Assembly: GCF_014837155.1 (NCBI RefSeq)
Contig: NZ_JACYHA010000004.1
Location: 62,001-126,000 of the forward strand
Direction: 5' to 3'
Source of the DNA: Litchfieldia stipae
Lineage (GTDB): Bacteria > Bacillota > Bacilli > Bacillales > Bacillaceae_L
Length of the DNA stretch: 64,000 nucleotides
Part shown: one piece after another, positions 1-8,977 of the stretch
Layout: every line of letters starts with the position of its first letter
Position numbering within the stretch: the stretch's first letter is position 1
Translations under genes and position numbers: made by a program
The notes under the pieces: generated by a model
Database searches by the model: none
Seen by the model: only the letters and a program-made list of their open reading frames with translations
Told to the model about the DNA's origin: nothing

Positions 1-1503
1 AGTCATAGTGATGATGAAGAAATCATTGATATTTCAAGCCAAGATCAAAAAGTAATTTCCGATTTATCAAAGTATCACTATGTTTCTGCGGCTAATCAAG
101 AAAAGAGTGATCATGCACTTCTTGATGTGAAAGTCCCAAGTGAAAACTTAAAGGACTACCAATTGACTTTGATTGATTTACCTTGTATTACTGGTTCTAG
201 TCATCAACTAAATGTAGATATCAATTATTTGAATTACATTGATCATTTATTCTTTGTCCTGAATATTCATTCTCCATTTACTGAAAAAGAACGTGATATA
301 TTAAATGGTATTCAAAAGCAAGCACCTAATCTCTCGGTAACCTTTCTTCTGACAGAGATTGAAGTAGGCTATAATGATCAGGAAATCCAAAGAGTGGTTA
401 AAATAACGAAATCAAAGATCGATTCATTTTATCCAAATGCAAAGGTCATGGCATTTAAGTCTGAGAATGCAGAGTCAATCCGAACACTTCTTGAAGAAGT
501 GGCGAATCCGTTCTCTACGAATCAGTTTGAGAAGGAGAGAGAGAAGAAGATTTATCAAAGTATTAAAGAGCTACTAAGTACGTTAACTCAAAATAGAAGT
601 GGGTTGGAAAAGAAATTAAATGAAACGATTTCTTTCAACAACGAGATGACGTCGAAATTGACGGGGGCTATCCATCAGTTGGAAGATACGCAAAAGGAAA
701 AAATCGCAAAAATTACAAGTAGCTACAGCGAAATAAAACATAAAATAAAAAATGAAATCAGTACAAATTTACCTAAAAGATTACAGAGTTGTTCTGAATT
801 AGTTGAAGAAAAAAGTAATTTTAATCAAATTCACCATGAGTTAAATACAGAAATGAATAAACGAATTGACGAATATTTGAAAACAACAGTTGAACCACTG
901 TTTCTTACGTCAATCCATGATTGGATTCAACTTGCTAGTGACGAATTTGACGAAAGTATGATTAGTTTAGAGGAACTTAGTGAAAGTTTGAATGGACAGT
1001 ACGGGGAACAAAAAATCACTCTGCCATGTGATTTTAAAGTGTTAGAGGATTGGAAACGAGATGCAGAGCGGATGTCAAATCGTATCCATGTTCAGAAAGT
1101 TGATATTCTATCTAAATTTTCTCCGGCCCAATTTCTTTTGAAAGGTGCGGGGTTGATTCTAGGCTCACTACAACAAAAGGCTTTGGTTTCTACAAAATAT
1201 AAACAATATATTGAAAATCGCTCATATGAAGAGGTTATCAATCTTGTTACAGCTCAATTCCTTGAGCAATTTGAGTTCTTTGAAAAAGCGATTGAACGAG
1301 ATATTGAGATGTTCTTTGTCAATCCGTTCAAAACGTTGAAGCTAGTTGTTGAAGAAACGATCCTCGAAACAGATGAAAAACGTCAAATGTTAAGTGAAAT
1401 GAATCAAAGACCAGAGGTATTTGAAGACGCACTGACTATTTTTGAAGTACGATTGAACCAATATGAATGGTTGAATACATCTACTCAATCTATAAACATA
1501 TAG
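1..1503 (+). CDS. Dynamin-family GTPase, C-terminal part (5' end outside window)
   Basis: The frame is open from base 1, so the Met at 127 is internal and the true start lies upstream. Early in the visible part, LTLIDLPCITG (about 169-201) has the layout of a G3 (DxPG) switch, with Cys where Gly is usual. It is followed by a strand reading HLFFVLNIHSPFT and by LLTEIEV where the G4 motif would fall, so the G domain looks degenerate or divergent. The rest is long, charged and helical (predicted coiled coil about 590-800), ending in a hydrophobic stretch (FSPAQFLLKGAGLILGSL) and another helical tail, as in bacterial dynamin-like proteins that remodel membranes. The P-loop is not in the window, so GTPase activity cannot be judged. 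Family assignment is inference from architecture. The gene ends at a strong bidirectional terminator. Confidence 0.6.
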   Translation, partial: SHSDDEEIIDISSQDQKVISDLSKYHYVSAANQEKSDHALLDVKVPSENLKDYQLTLIDLPCITGSSHQLNVDINYLNYIDHLFFVLNIHSPFTEKERDILNGIQKQAPNLSVTFLLTEIEVGYNDQEIQRVVKITKSKIDSFYPNAKVMAFKSENAESIRTLLEEVANPFSTNQFEKEREKKIYQSIKELLSTLTQNRSGLEKKLNETISFNNEMTSKLTGAIHQLEDTQKEKIAKITSSYSEIKHKIKNEISTNLPKRLQSCSELVEEKSNFNQIHHELNTEMNKRIDEYLKTTVEPLFLTSIHDWIQLASDEFDESMISLEELSESLNGQYGEQKITLPCDFKVLEDWKRDAERMSNRIHVQKVDILSKFSPAQFLLKGAGLILGSLQQKALVSTKYKQYIENRSYEEVINLVTAQFLEQFEFFEKAIERDIEMFFVNPFKTLKLVVEETILETDEKRQMLSEMNQRPEVFEDALTIFEVRLNQYEWLNTSTQSINI

Positions 1504-1554
1504 AAAAAATGCCAGGTTATCTCATTTTAAAATGAGATAACCTGGCGTTTTTTT
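1504..1554. terminator. Bidirectional intrinsic terminator
   Basis: Perfect 18-bp inverted arms (1511-1528 and 1529-1546) begin GCCAGGTTATC. The left side is flanked by an A-run (1504-1509) and the right side by a T-run (1547-1554), so the hairpin can end both the dynamin-like gene and the convergent HAD gene, whose stop lies inside the T-run. Confidence 0.9.
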
Positions 1555-2338
1555 ATTCCACTAATCCTAGCTTCTTTAATCCATTAAATATTCCATGATC
1601 ATTCACCGAAGTTGTTTGATGCTTAGAATAAGAATGTAAGTCCGGATGCGCATTCCCCATTGAAAAGCCTTCTTTCACATACGAAAGCATTTCTTTGTCA
1701 TTCATACCATCACCAAAAGCGATTGCAGCTTCTGGAGTGAGGGAAAGAGATTCTAAAATAGTTTGTACTGCCACGCCCTTATTTACTGTGTCACGAATGA
1801 CATCAAAACTATGCTTAAAGCCTTCGATATTAACCTGAGAGAGATGGATATGTTGATCTTCATAGATCATATAATTATTCTCTTTTACATTTATTACAGT
1901 CATACCTAAGACTTTGTCCATGTATTCAGGAGTAAATGGTTGATTGTTTTTTAAATGAAACTTATCAATAAATTCTTGAACAATTGGAGCTTCTAAGGAT
2001 GTAAGCAGATTCTCCTTACTTGTATACAAGATGATTTCATGCCCGTGTTGTTTTGCTGTTTGTAGAAATCTTTCAACTGTTTTTGGAGGCATGGGTTCAT
2101 TAAAGACTTCTTGTCCCTGATGAATGGCATAAGCTCCATTGTATCCAATAAAAGATTCAATGTGTAATTCTTTACCAATGTCCCAAATTTCGTGGAGAGG
2201 TCTTCCAGTGGCGAGGAACACTTTGATTCCTTTGTCCTTAACTTGCTTCACAGCTTCTTTCGTAGAATTCTGAATCGTATCGTCCGGTGTTAAGATGGTC
2301 CCGTCTATGTCTAAAAACAAAATTGAGTAGTCAGTCAT
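1553..2338 (-). CDS. HAD-superfamily (Cof/IIB type) phosphatase
   Basis: 261-residue cytoplasmic sugar-phosphate or nucleotide-type phosphatase of the HAD IIB/Cof family. Motif I is FLDIDGTIL near the N terminus (nucleophile Asp and acid Asp). Motif II is LATGRPLHE. The C-terminal motif IV is AFGDGMNDKEML, which binds Mg2+. A C2-type cap lies between motifs II and III. I chose the ATG at 2338 over one 12 codons upstream because GAGGAGAG sits about 8 nt before it and the family motif starts soon after. The gene stands alone and converges on the dynamin-like gene. The substrate cannot be read from sequence. Similar single genes in Bacillus (YkrA/YwpJ type) are mostly uncharacterised. Confidence 0.88.
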   Translation of the reverse strand: MTDYSILFLDIDGTILTPDDTIQNSTKEAVKQVKDKGIKVFLATGRPLHEIWDIGKELHIESFIGYNGAYAIHQGQEVFNEPMPPKTVERFLQTAKQHGHEIILYTSKENLLTSLEAPIVQEFIDKFHLKNNQPFTPEYMDKVLGMTVINVKENNYMIYEDQHIHLSQVNIEGFKHSFDVIRDTVNKGVAVQTILESLSLTPEAAIAFGDGMNDKEMLSYVKEGFSMGNAHPDLHSYSKHQTTSVNDHGIFNGLKKLGLVE

Positions 2339-2537
2339 TAGTCTCTCCTCTATTGATTGTGATTTAAATGCCATATGGAAATTTTATCATAAGTAGGAAT
2401 TGAACAAAATGATTGTGTTAGTTAGAAAGGTTTTGAGCGGAGAATATGTTAAAAAGATGTGTAATGTTCATTGTATAGGTACAATTTCATCACACATCTT
2501 CGTTATAGACTATATTTGTCATCATGACTCCTTTCAT

Positions 2538-2723
2538 CTAAGCGATATTAGAGTAGGCAATGCCAATGAATTCGACAGTGATCATTGTGCCAGGATTTTT
2601 TTCAGCCAAAGCTCTTTTATGGGTTTGGGCTTGTTTCATAGCATCGAACATTCCTGATGCAGAAAATGTCACATTATCAATCATGTTGTCATCTGTTTTG
2701 AAATTAAATAGAAACTGTTTCAT
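2538..2723 (-). CDS. Small conserved-looking protein of unknown function, 61 aa
   Basis: I do not recognise the family. The start is well supported: on the minus strand AAAGGAGGT lies about 8 nt before the ATG. The product is soluble, without signal peptide or membrane segment. It starts MKQFLFNFKTDDNMI and has a central helix rich in Ala, Gln and Lys (FDAMKQAQTHKRALAEK), followed by a hydrophobic beta-like end (TMITVEFIGIA). The gene is monocistronic between the HAD gene and the long region before the YfkN-like gene. An overlapping plus-strand frame at 2400-2657 has no ribosome binding site and is rejected. Confidence 0.65.
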   Translation of the reverse strand: MKQFLFNFKTDDNMIDNVTFSASGMFDAMKQAQTHKRALAEKNPGTMITVEFIGIAYSNIA

Positions 2724-3249
2724 TTATTGATACCTCCTTTTGTTGTTGTTTTATTGATAAATACACTATAACACAAAACTGTACTAATTAATATTAATAA
2801 ACTGTTACATTTTTATTAAGAGGATCGTTTTTTATGTAAACCAGTATTCACAGTTTTTTATAAATTCATACCATTTAAGAAAGGGGAGAGTGTGATTTTA
2901 AATAAACAATAGAGTAATAGTGTTAAAGTGGATATGTCTATTTTGTGGAAAGTCGTACGATTTATGTTAATTTTTTATTAATGTTCGTAAAAATTTTGTA
3001 AATTTTAAAGAGTGATATTGTGAGGAAATGTGACAACAGTAAGGGTTTATTGGGTGATTAGATTGTTTTTGTCAAAAAAAGCAGAATTTTTTTATTGCTA
3101 TTATATTCGGAAAAAAGCTATAATCTAATAGAACTGCACAAGAATAGACACATTTCGTTCACAAAATATGAATTATTCATACTTAATTACGTGTTTATTT
3201 TACAATTTTTTTAGACAGTTCAAAAAAATAGTCGGAAGGTGGATTTTAA
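2724..3249. other. AT-rich intergenic region upstream of the YfkN-type gene
   Basis: About 525 bp without a supported gene. It holds the promoter-like pair at 3095-3124 and, just before the TTG start, GGAAGGTGG (3234-3242). Several TTAAT/TTACA-like hexamers occur between 2940 and 3020 but do not form a clear regulator box. Confidence 0.6.
3095..3124 (+). promoter_or_regulatory. Candidate sigma-A promoter for the YfkN-type gene
   Basis: TTGCTA (3095-3100), an 18-nt spacer, then a consensus TATAAT (3119-3124). It lies about 125 bp before the start codon, leaving a long AT-rich leader. Confidence 0.5.
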
Positions 3250-6200
3250 TTGAAAGTGAATTTCAAAGAAGCTCTGAAGCGAAAGGTAGTAAATAGTGCA
3301 ATCGCAGCTACAGTGTTAGTTAGCACATTCCTTGCACCAATTCTTCCAAGTGTCGCTCAAGCAGCAGAAGAAGTAACTCCCGTTGTAGAACTACGTATTT
3401 TGGAAACATCGGATATTCACACAAATATCTTAAACTATGATTACTTCCAAGATGTGCCAACTCAAGCTTTTGGTCTATCTAAAGCAGCTACATTAATTAA
3501 GCAGCAAAGAACTGAAAACTCATTGCTTTTTGATAACGGTGATCTCATTCAAGGTAATCCACTAGGGGATTATATCGCTAGAGAAACTGGACTGAAAGAT
3601 GGACAAGTTCATCCAGCGATTAAAGCTCTTAACTATTTAAACTATGATGCTATGACTGTAGGAAATCATGAGTTTAACTTTGGTCTAGAATTTTTAGATG
3701 AAGCATTAGCTGGTGCTGAATTTCCAGTAGTTAGTGCTAATGTTTATAAAACAGACGGTAAAACTCCTTATTTTAAGCAATATGAAGTGATTGAAAAAGA
3801 AGTAAAAGATACAGAAGGTACTGTTCATACAATTAAAGTTGGTGTGACAGGTTTCGTTCCGCCACAAATCCTAAACTGGGATTATGGTCATTTAAATGGC
3901 AAACTTGTTGTAAAGGATATTATCGAATCTGCTAATGAAGTAGTACCACAAATGAAAGCAGAAGGAGCAGATGTAGTTGTCGTTCTAGCTCATTCAGGGA
4001 TTGATAGCAGCGATCATTTCAGTGGTATGGAAGATGCTACATATCATTTAACGAACGTTGATGGTGTTGATGCAGTATTATCTGGTCATGCACATTCAAT
4101 TTTCCCAGCTGTGCCAGGAACGACTCCTGCGTTCGCAGATGGAAATGGTTTTGACAACACAAAGGGTACGATAAATGGTGTACCTGTTACGATGCCAGGA
4201 TCATGGGCAGACCATATTGGTCAAATTGATTTAACCCTTGAAAATGTTGATGGAGAATGGACTGTTACTGATTCTCAAGCAGCTGTTTTACCAACAAAGG
4301 ATTCTGCAAGTGATGAAGGTTTAGAAGCGTTAATTAAGAAAGAGCATGATGAGACAGTTGAATATGTTAATGGTCCTGTTGGAAAAACCTCAGCACCAAT
4401 TAATAGTTATTTTGCTTTAGTACAAGATGACCCATCTGTACAAATTGTTTCAAACGCTCAAAAATGGTATGTAGAAAAGTGGATTGCTGGTGCTGGTTCA
4501 GAATATAAAGATCTACCAGTCTTATCTTCAGCTGCTCCTTTCAAAGCGGGTGGACGTGATGGATCTGATGCATCTTACTTCACGGATATTCCTGAAGGAA
4601 CGATTGCAATTAAGAATGTTGCAGACTTATATTTATACCCGAATACTGTATATGCATTAAAAATTAATGGTACTGAATTAAAGAATTGGATCGAATGGTC
4701 AGCAGGACAATTTAATCAAATTGACCCAAATAAATCAGAAGAACAATCTTTAATCAATTACAATTTCAGATCGTATAATTTTGACGTGTTAGATGGTGTT
4801 ACATATGAAATTGATGTAACTAAACCAGCAAAATATGATAACGATCAAAACCTAATTAATCCAGATTCAAGTCGTGTAAAGAACTTACAATATAACGGTC
4901 AGCCTGTAACAGCTGATATGGAATTTATCGTTGCTACAAATAACTATCGTGCTGGAACAAACAAAATTGTTAATCCAGATGGAAAGAACACTGTGTTAGT
5001 AGCTCCAGACGAAAATCGTCAAGCGATTATTGATTATATCGTTGCAACTGGTGAAATCAACCCAAGTGCTGATAATAACTGGAATATCGCTCCAATCCTT
5101 GGTAATGTGAATGTAACATTTGCATCTGCAGCTAAGGCACAAACATATTTAGATAGTGAATCTAATATTAAATATGTTGATAAAGTAGGCGAGGCTGGTG
5201 CGAAATACTCACTTGACTTAAGCTTACTACCAGAAAATACATGGCCATTACGTGTATTACACACAAATGATACACATGCACACTTAGATGATGTGGCTCG
5301 TCGTGTAACATTAACAAAAGAAAAGCGTGCAGAAGTAACAAATAGTTTACTAGTAGACGCAGGGGATGTATTCTCTGGAGACCTATATTTCACGAAATGG
5401 GAAGGTCTGAAGGATTTATTATTCATGTCTATGATGGACTATGATGCAATGGTTCCTGGAAATCATGAATTTGACAAAGGTCCAAGTGCATTTGCAACAT
5501 TTATTTCAAAAGCAACGTTCCCAATTGTTAGCTCAAATATTGATTACTCAAATGAACCATCAATTAGTAATCTAGTAAAATCTCCAGCTGAGATTGATGC
5601 AGCAATTAAGCAAGGAACTGATATTGCAGGTATTTACCCATATGTTGTCATGAATGTAAATGGTGAAAAAGTTGGTGTTATCGGATTAACAACAGAAGAT
5701 ACGCCTGAAGCGTCAAGCCCGGGAGAAACGATTATCTTCAATGATGCAGTTGAGGCTGCAACTGAAACGGTTGAGGCTCTAACAAATGAAGGTATTAACA
5801 AAATCATTACTCTTTCACATTTAGGTTATAACCGTGACCTTGCTCTTGCAGAAGCAGTTGCTGGTCTTGATGTAATCGTTGGTGGACATACTCATACGAC
5901 TCTTGAAACTGAAGTAGTTGTAGAAAATAATGGTGAGCCAACAGTAATTGTTCAGACTGGACAATACGGTGAGCAATTAGGTGTTCTTGATGTATTATTT
6001 GATGAAAATGGGGTAGTAATCACTGACTCAGAATACACAAGTGGAAGCCTATTTGATGTAAGTTCAGTAGAAGAAGATGCTGAAGCAAAAGCGATTTTAG
6101 ATGAACTGAAAGCTGAGCTTGAAGAATTGAAAACAGAAGTAGTTGGTTTTGCAGAGGTATTTTTAGATGGTGAGCGTGCAACTGCTCGTACACAAGAAAC

Positions 6201-7017
6201 AAACCTAGGTAATTTGATTGCTGATGGTATGCTTGCAAAAGCAAAGACAACTGAAAAAGGTGCTGACATTGCTATCACAAATGGTGGAGGAATTCGTGCT
6301 TCAATCGATGAAGGTGAAATCACTTTAGGTGAAGTACTTACAACAATGCCATTTGGAAATACGCTTGCTGTTCTTGATCTAAAAGGATCACATATTGTTG
6401 AAGGTTTAGAGAATGGTGTTTCTGGTGTCCATCTTGAAGATCTACCAGGTAAATTCCCACAAATCGCAGGTATGAAGTTTACGTATGATGTAAATCAGCC
6501 TGTTGGAGAAAGAATTGTTTCTGTAGATGTATTAGGTGAAGACGGAGAGTATGCACCAATTGATCTAAATAAGACATACCGTGTTACGACAAATGCATTT
6601 ATGGCTCTAGGTGGAGATGGCTATGATAGCTTCAAAGAAGCTAGCTATGTAGAAGATTTAGGTATTGTTGATTATGAAGTATTTGTTGAATATATTGATG
6701 CTTTAGGTGGAAGTGTTAATCCACAAGTTGAAGGCAGAATCCTTGAGGTTACTAAAGGTGAAACTGACCCAACTGAACCAGGCGAAGAAACGCCAGGTGA
6801 GGAAACACCAGGCGAAGAAACACCAGGTGAAGAGACTCCAGGAGAGGAAACTCCAGGTCAAGATGACAATGGTGGAAAAGAAGATAAGATTGGTAACAAT
6901 GGTAACAAGCTTCCTAATACTGCAACACAAGTATACAACTACATTGCATTAGGTTTAGCATTAATTGTAGCGGGATTTGTTACATTCTACTTCCAACGTA
7001 AGAAGAAGCTAGTTTAA
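3250..7017 (+). CDS. yfkN: Wall-anchored multifunctional nucleotide phosphoesterase (YfkN type)
   Basis: 1255-residue exported protein with two metallophosphatase/5'-nucleotidase halves. Family knowledge: such proteins hydrolyse 2',3'-cyclic nucleotides, 3'- and 5'-nucleotides outside the cell to release nucleoside and phosphate. Signal peptide about 1-38 with an AQA-A cleavage site. Half 1 has metal ligands in LETSDIHTN (from residue 51) and GNHEFNFG (about 138). Half 2 has VLHTNDTHAH (about 671), LLVDAGDVFSGD, GNHEFDKG (about 737), GGHTHT (about 878) and the 5'-nucleotidase C-terminal motif NGGGIR (about 1012). Five GEETP repeats lead to a sortase signal, LPNTA at 1221-1225, a membrane helix and RKKK. 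The start is TTG, chosen for GGAAGGTGG just upstream. It is shorter than B. subtilis YfkN (1462 aa). Monocistronic, with its own terminator. Confidence 0.93.
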   Translation: MKVNFKEALKRKVVNSAIAATVLVSTFLAPILPSVAQAAEEVTPVVELRILETSDIHTNILNYDYFQDVPTQAFGLSKAATLIKQQRTENSLLFDNGDLIQGNPLGDYIARETGLKDGQVHPAIKALNYLNYDAMTVGNHEFNFGLEFLDEALAGAEFPVVSANVYKTDGKTPYFKQYEVIEKEVKDTEGTVHTIKVGVTGFVPPQILNWDYGHLNGKLVVKDIIESANEVVPQMKAEGADVVVVLAHSGIDSSDHFSGMEDATYHLTNVDGVDAVLSGHAHSIFPAVPGTTPAFADGNGFDNTKGTINGVPVTMPGSWADHIGQIDLTLENVDGEWTVTDSQAAVLPTKDSASDEGLEALIKKEHDETVEYVNGPVGKTSAPINSYFALVQDDPSVQIVSNAQKWYVEKWIAGAGSEYKDLPVLSSAAPFKAGGRDGSDASYFTDIPEGTIAIKNVADLYLYPNTVYALKINGTELKNWIEWSAGQFNQIDPNKSEEQSLINYNFRSYNFDVLDGVTYEIDVTKPAKYDNDQNLINPDSSRVKNLQYNGQPVTADMEFIVATNNYRAGTNKIVNPDGKNTVLVAPDENRQAIIDYIVATGEINPSADNNWNIAPILGNVNVTFASAAKAQTYLDSESNIKYVDKVGEAGAKYSLDLSLLPENTWPLRVLHTNDTHAHLDDVARRVTLTKEKRAEVTNSLLVDAGDVFSGDLYFTKWEGLKDLLFMSMMDYDAMVPGNHEFDKGPSAFATFISKATFPIVSSNIDYSNEPSISNLVKSPAEIDAAIKQGTDIAGIYPYVVMNVNGEKVGVIGLTTEDTPEASSPGETIIFNDAVEAATETVEALTNEGINKIITLSHLGYNRDLALAEAVAGLDVIVGGHTHTTLETEVVVENNGEPTVIVQTGQYGEQLGVLDVLFDENGVVITDSEYTSGSLFDVSSVEEDAEAKAILDELKAELEELKTEVVGFAEVFLDGERATARTQETNLGNLIADGMLAKAKTTEKGADIAITNGGGIRASIDEGEITLGEVLTTMPFGNTLAVLDLKGSHIVEGLENGVSGVHLEDLPGKFPQIAGMKFTYDVNQPVGERIVSVDVLGEDGEYAPIDLNKTYRVTTNAFMALGGDGYDSFKEASYVEDLGIVDYEVFVEYIDALGGSVNPQVEGRILEVTKGETDPTEPGEETPGEETPGEETPGEETPGEETPGQDDNGGKEDKIGNNGNKLPNTATQVYNYIALGLALIVAGFVTFYFQRKKKLV
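6781..6855 (+). repeat. Five tandem 15-bp units encoding GEETP
   Basis: Five in-frame copies of a 15-bp unit (GGxGAxGAxACxCCA pattern) encode the wall-spanning Glu/Pro linker before LPNTA. Third-position differences between units show it is not a very recent expansion. Confidence 0.9.
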
Positions 7018-7032
7018 TAGGCATCTAATAAG

Positions 7033-7066
7033 AAATCACACTGACTAATGTCAGTGTGATTTTTTT
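7033..7066 (+). terminator. Intrinsic terminator of the YfkN-type gene
   Basis: 13-bp perfect stem (7033-7045 with 7050-7062, arms AAATCACACTGAC), a TAAT loop and a T-run to 7066. It sits 15 nt after the stop, between convergent genes. Confidence 0.9.
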
Positions 7067-7071
7067 GTATA

Positions 7072-8775
7072 TTAGTAATTAAATTGTTTTGTTATTTGAG
7101 AAAGCGACGTAGACAGTTTCGTGAGCTTTAAGCCAATTTCATGTGTGCTTTCCATCTTCTCAATTTGATCATTACTCGTTCCTAACATTTGCTCTGTACT
7201 TGCTAATGTTTCTTGAGAGATAGAGGTGAAACTTAATGTCGCTTCTTCAAGCTGAGGTAATGTTTCTTTCAGGTCCTTTAGTTCTACTCTCATTTCTAAG
7301 AGACTCGTACTCACATTCTCTATTTCAATCATTAGTTCATCAAATGAGATCTTTGAGTCATTTGCAGTGATAAGATTGATTTTAATTTTGTTAAGCATTT
7401 GTTCAAATTCCTTTGTCGCTCTTAAAGTAACCTCATTCATAATGGAAATAGACTTTGTAATTTCTTCCGTTGCTTTCGTAGATTGGTCTGCTAGTTTTCG
7501 AACCTCATTAGCAACAACAGCAAATCCTTTTCCAGCTTCACCAGCTCTAGCTGCCTCAATTGTTGCATTAAGTGCTAATAGCTTCGTTTGTTCTGCCATC
7601 CCTTTAATTAAGCCGACTAAATTTGTAATAGATGATGATTGTTCCTGAACATCACCAATGGTAATAGTCATATGTTCAAATTCTTTTTTGATAGTGTGAT
7701 TACTTTCAATCAATCTAGATATATTTTTTTCTCCAATAATAGCTGATTGATGCATATCTTCTGATTTATGAAAGACAAAATCCATTTTATTCAGGATATC
7801 TTCGTTTAATTGTTTTAATGATTGGAATTGATTTACATGATTCTCAGAGCTAGCTGCTGTATGCTCTGCACCTTCTTTTACAACATTTATAGCTTCAATA
7901 AGTTGATGACTAGAAACTAATGCGTCTCGTGATGAATGCTTCAGGTCCCCACCTGTTGTTTCTAACTCTCGTGTGGTCTCGGTTATTTCATTAATCATAT
8001 TAGTCATTTGCTGCATCATTGTTTTAAAGCTTTTATTTAAAGAATTAATTTCAGGAATCGTTGTGTCAATTTGTGAAGCTTTATTTAGATGACCATTTCG
8101 TACATCTCTCATATCATTTTGTAATTGTAATAAAGGAGTAGTTAGTTTTTGTACGAAAAGAATAATAAGGATAGTAGATATGAATAAACTAATAAAAATA
8201 ATAGAAATCGTGAAAATGGCCATTTTATTCACTGAATCTAAGTAAGAATCTACTGGAACAACTAACACATAGTGTCCATTAATCTCATTGATTTTCTGAA
8301 CTGAAATAGTGTATTCCTTTCCATTTATCCTTTCTTGAAAGGTCATTTTGTCGTTGTTGATAAGTTGTAATACCATTGAGTTTGGAATGGTAATACCTGA
8401 TTTTGCGCTTGTTTGAAACGGATGGACTTGTTTATCAACAATATAAAACATATCTGAATCCATTCCATCAGCACTTAGTTGTTTTTGCTGGTCTCGGATG
8501 TTCATCTCAAATTGTTGAAAGAAGTAATCCTGGTCACTTACATACATGAATTTAAGATTACTAGCAACAGATGAAATGATATCTGATTCCCGACTTAATC
8601 TATTCTCTATCGTGGTTATAGTCGCATTCTTTGCTTGAAGATAGGAGCTTAGACCAACCGCATTCACAGAAAGAAATAATAAAAAAATAAATAAGAACAA
8701 GAGACGATTCCGTAAACTGAATTGATGTAAGAACCTCTCAATTAATCTCTTGAACCTCGCTAGCTTTTCACCCAT
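7072..8775 (-). CDS. Methyl-accepting chemotaxis protein
   Basis: 567-residue transmembrane chemoreceptor. TM1 is about residues 24-44. An extracellular sensing domain of about 140 residues follows (dCache/sCache-like by size). TM2 is about 186-208, then a HAMP linker (about 208-262) and a long cytoplasmic coiled-coil bundle. The kinase-contact hairpin is clear: [19 protein letters not shown] then [15 protein letters not shown] (about 393-430), nearly invariant in MCPs because it docks CheA/CheW. GGAGGT precedes the ATG. No other chemotaxis gene is nearby, and orphan receptors are normal in Bacillus. The ligand is unknown. Transcribed convergently with the YfkN-type gene. Confidence 0.95.
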   Translation of the reverse strand: MGEKLARFKRLIERFLHQFSLRNRLLFLFIFLLFLSVNAVGLSSYLQAKNATITTIENRLSRESDIISSVASNLKFMYVSDQDYFFQQFEMNIRDQQKQLSADGMDSDMFYIVDKQVHPFQTSAKSGITIPNSMVLQLINNDKMTFQERINGKEYTISVQKINEINGHYVLVVPVDSYLDSVNKMAIFTISIIFISLFISTILIILFVQKLTTPLLQLQNDMRDVRNGHLNKASQIDTTIPEINSLNKSFKTMMQQMTNMINEITETTRELETTGGDLKHSSRDALVSSHQLIEAINVVKEGAEHTAASSENHVNQFQSLKQLNEDILNKMDFVFHKSEDMHQSAIIGEKNISRLIESNHTIKKEFEHMTITIGDVQEQSSSITNLVGLIKGMAEQTKLLALNATIEAARAGEAGKGFAVVANEVRKLADQSTKATEEITKSISIMNEVTLRATKEFEQMLNKIKINLITANDSKISFDELMIEIENVSTSLLEMRVELKDLKETLPQLEEATLSFTSISQETLASTEQMLGTSNDQIEKMESTHEIGLKLTKLSTSLSQITKQFNY

Positions 8776-8977
8776 AGTAAACCTCCAGTGTTCAAATTTC
8801 GAGCGTATACGACAAATGCTATCATAGCTATGTTAAGGTGGTGTAAAACTGATGTAAATTTATTTACTGTGTTGTCGTTTGTGAACACTTATTACTCTAG
8901 CGAATAAATAGCATTAGATGATATGATGTCATAAGCGTATTATCAGGGTGTTGTTTATTTAAAAAGGAGGCAGTTAC

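Noticed and set aside
2400-2657. Plus-strand open frame of 85 codons
   Set aside because: No ribosome site, unusual composition, and it overlaps the opposite-strand 61-aa gene that has a strong AAAGGAGGT site.
2940-3020. Possible PhoP box upstream of the YfkN-type gene
   Set aside because: TTAAT/TTACA-like hexamers occur but without regular 11-bp spacing; the region is simply AT-rich.
6703-6952. Open frames in other phases over the GEETP repeats
   Set aside because: By-products of repetitive coding sequence in the wall-anchor linker.
8895-8977. GntR operator before gntK
   Set aside because: Only a weak TATGA-TCATA palindrome; it does not resemble the B. subtilis GntR site.
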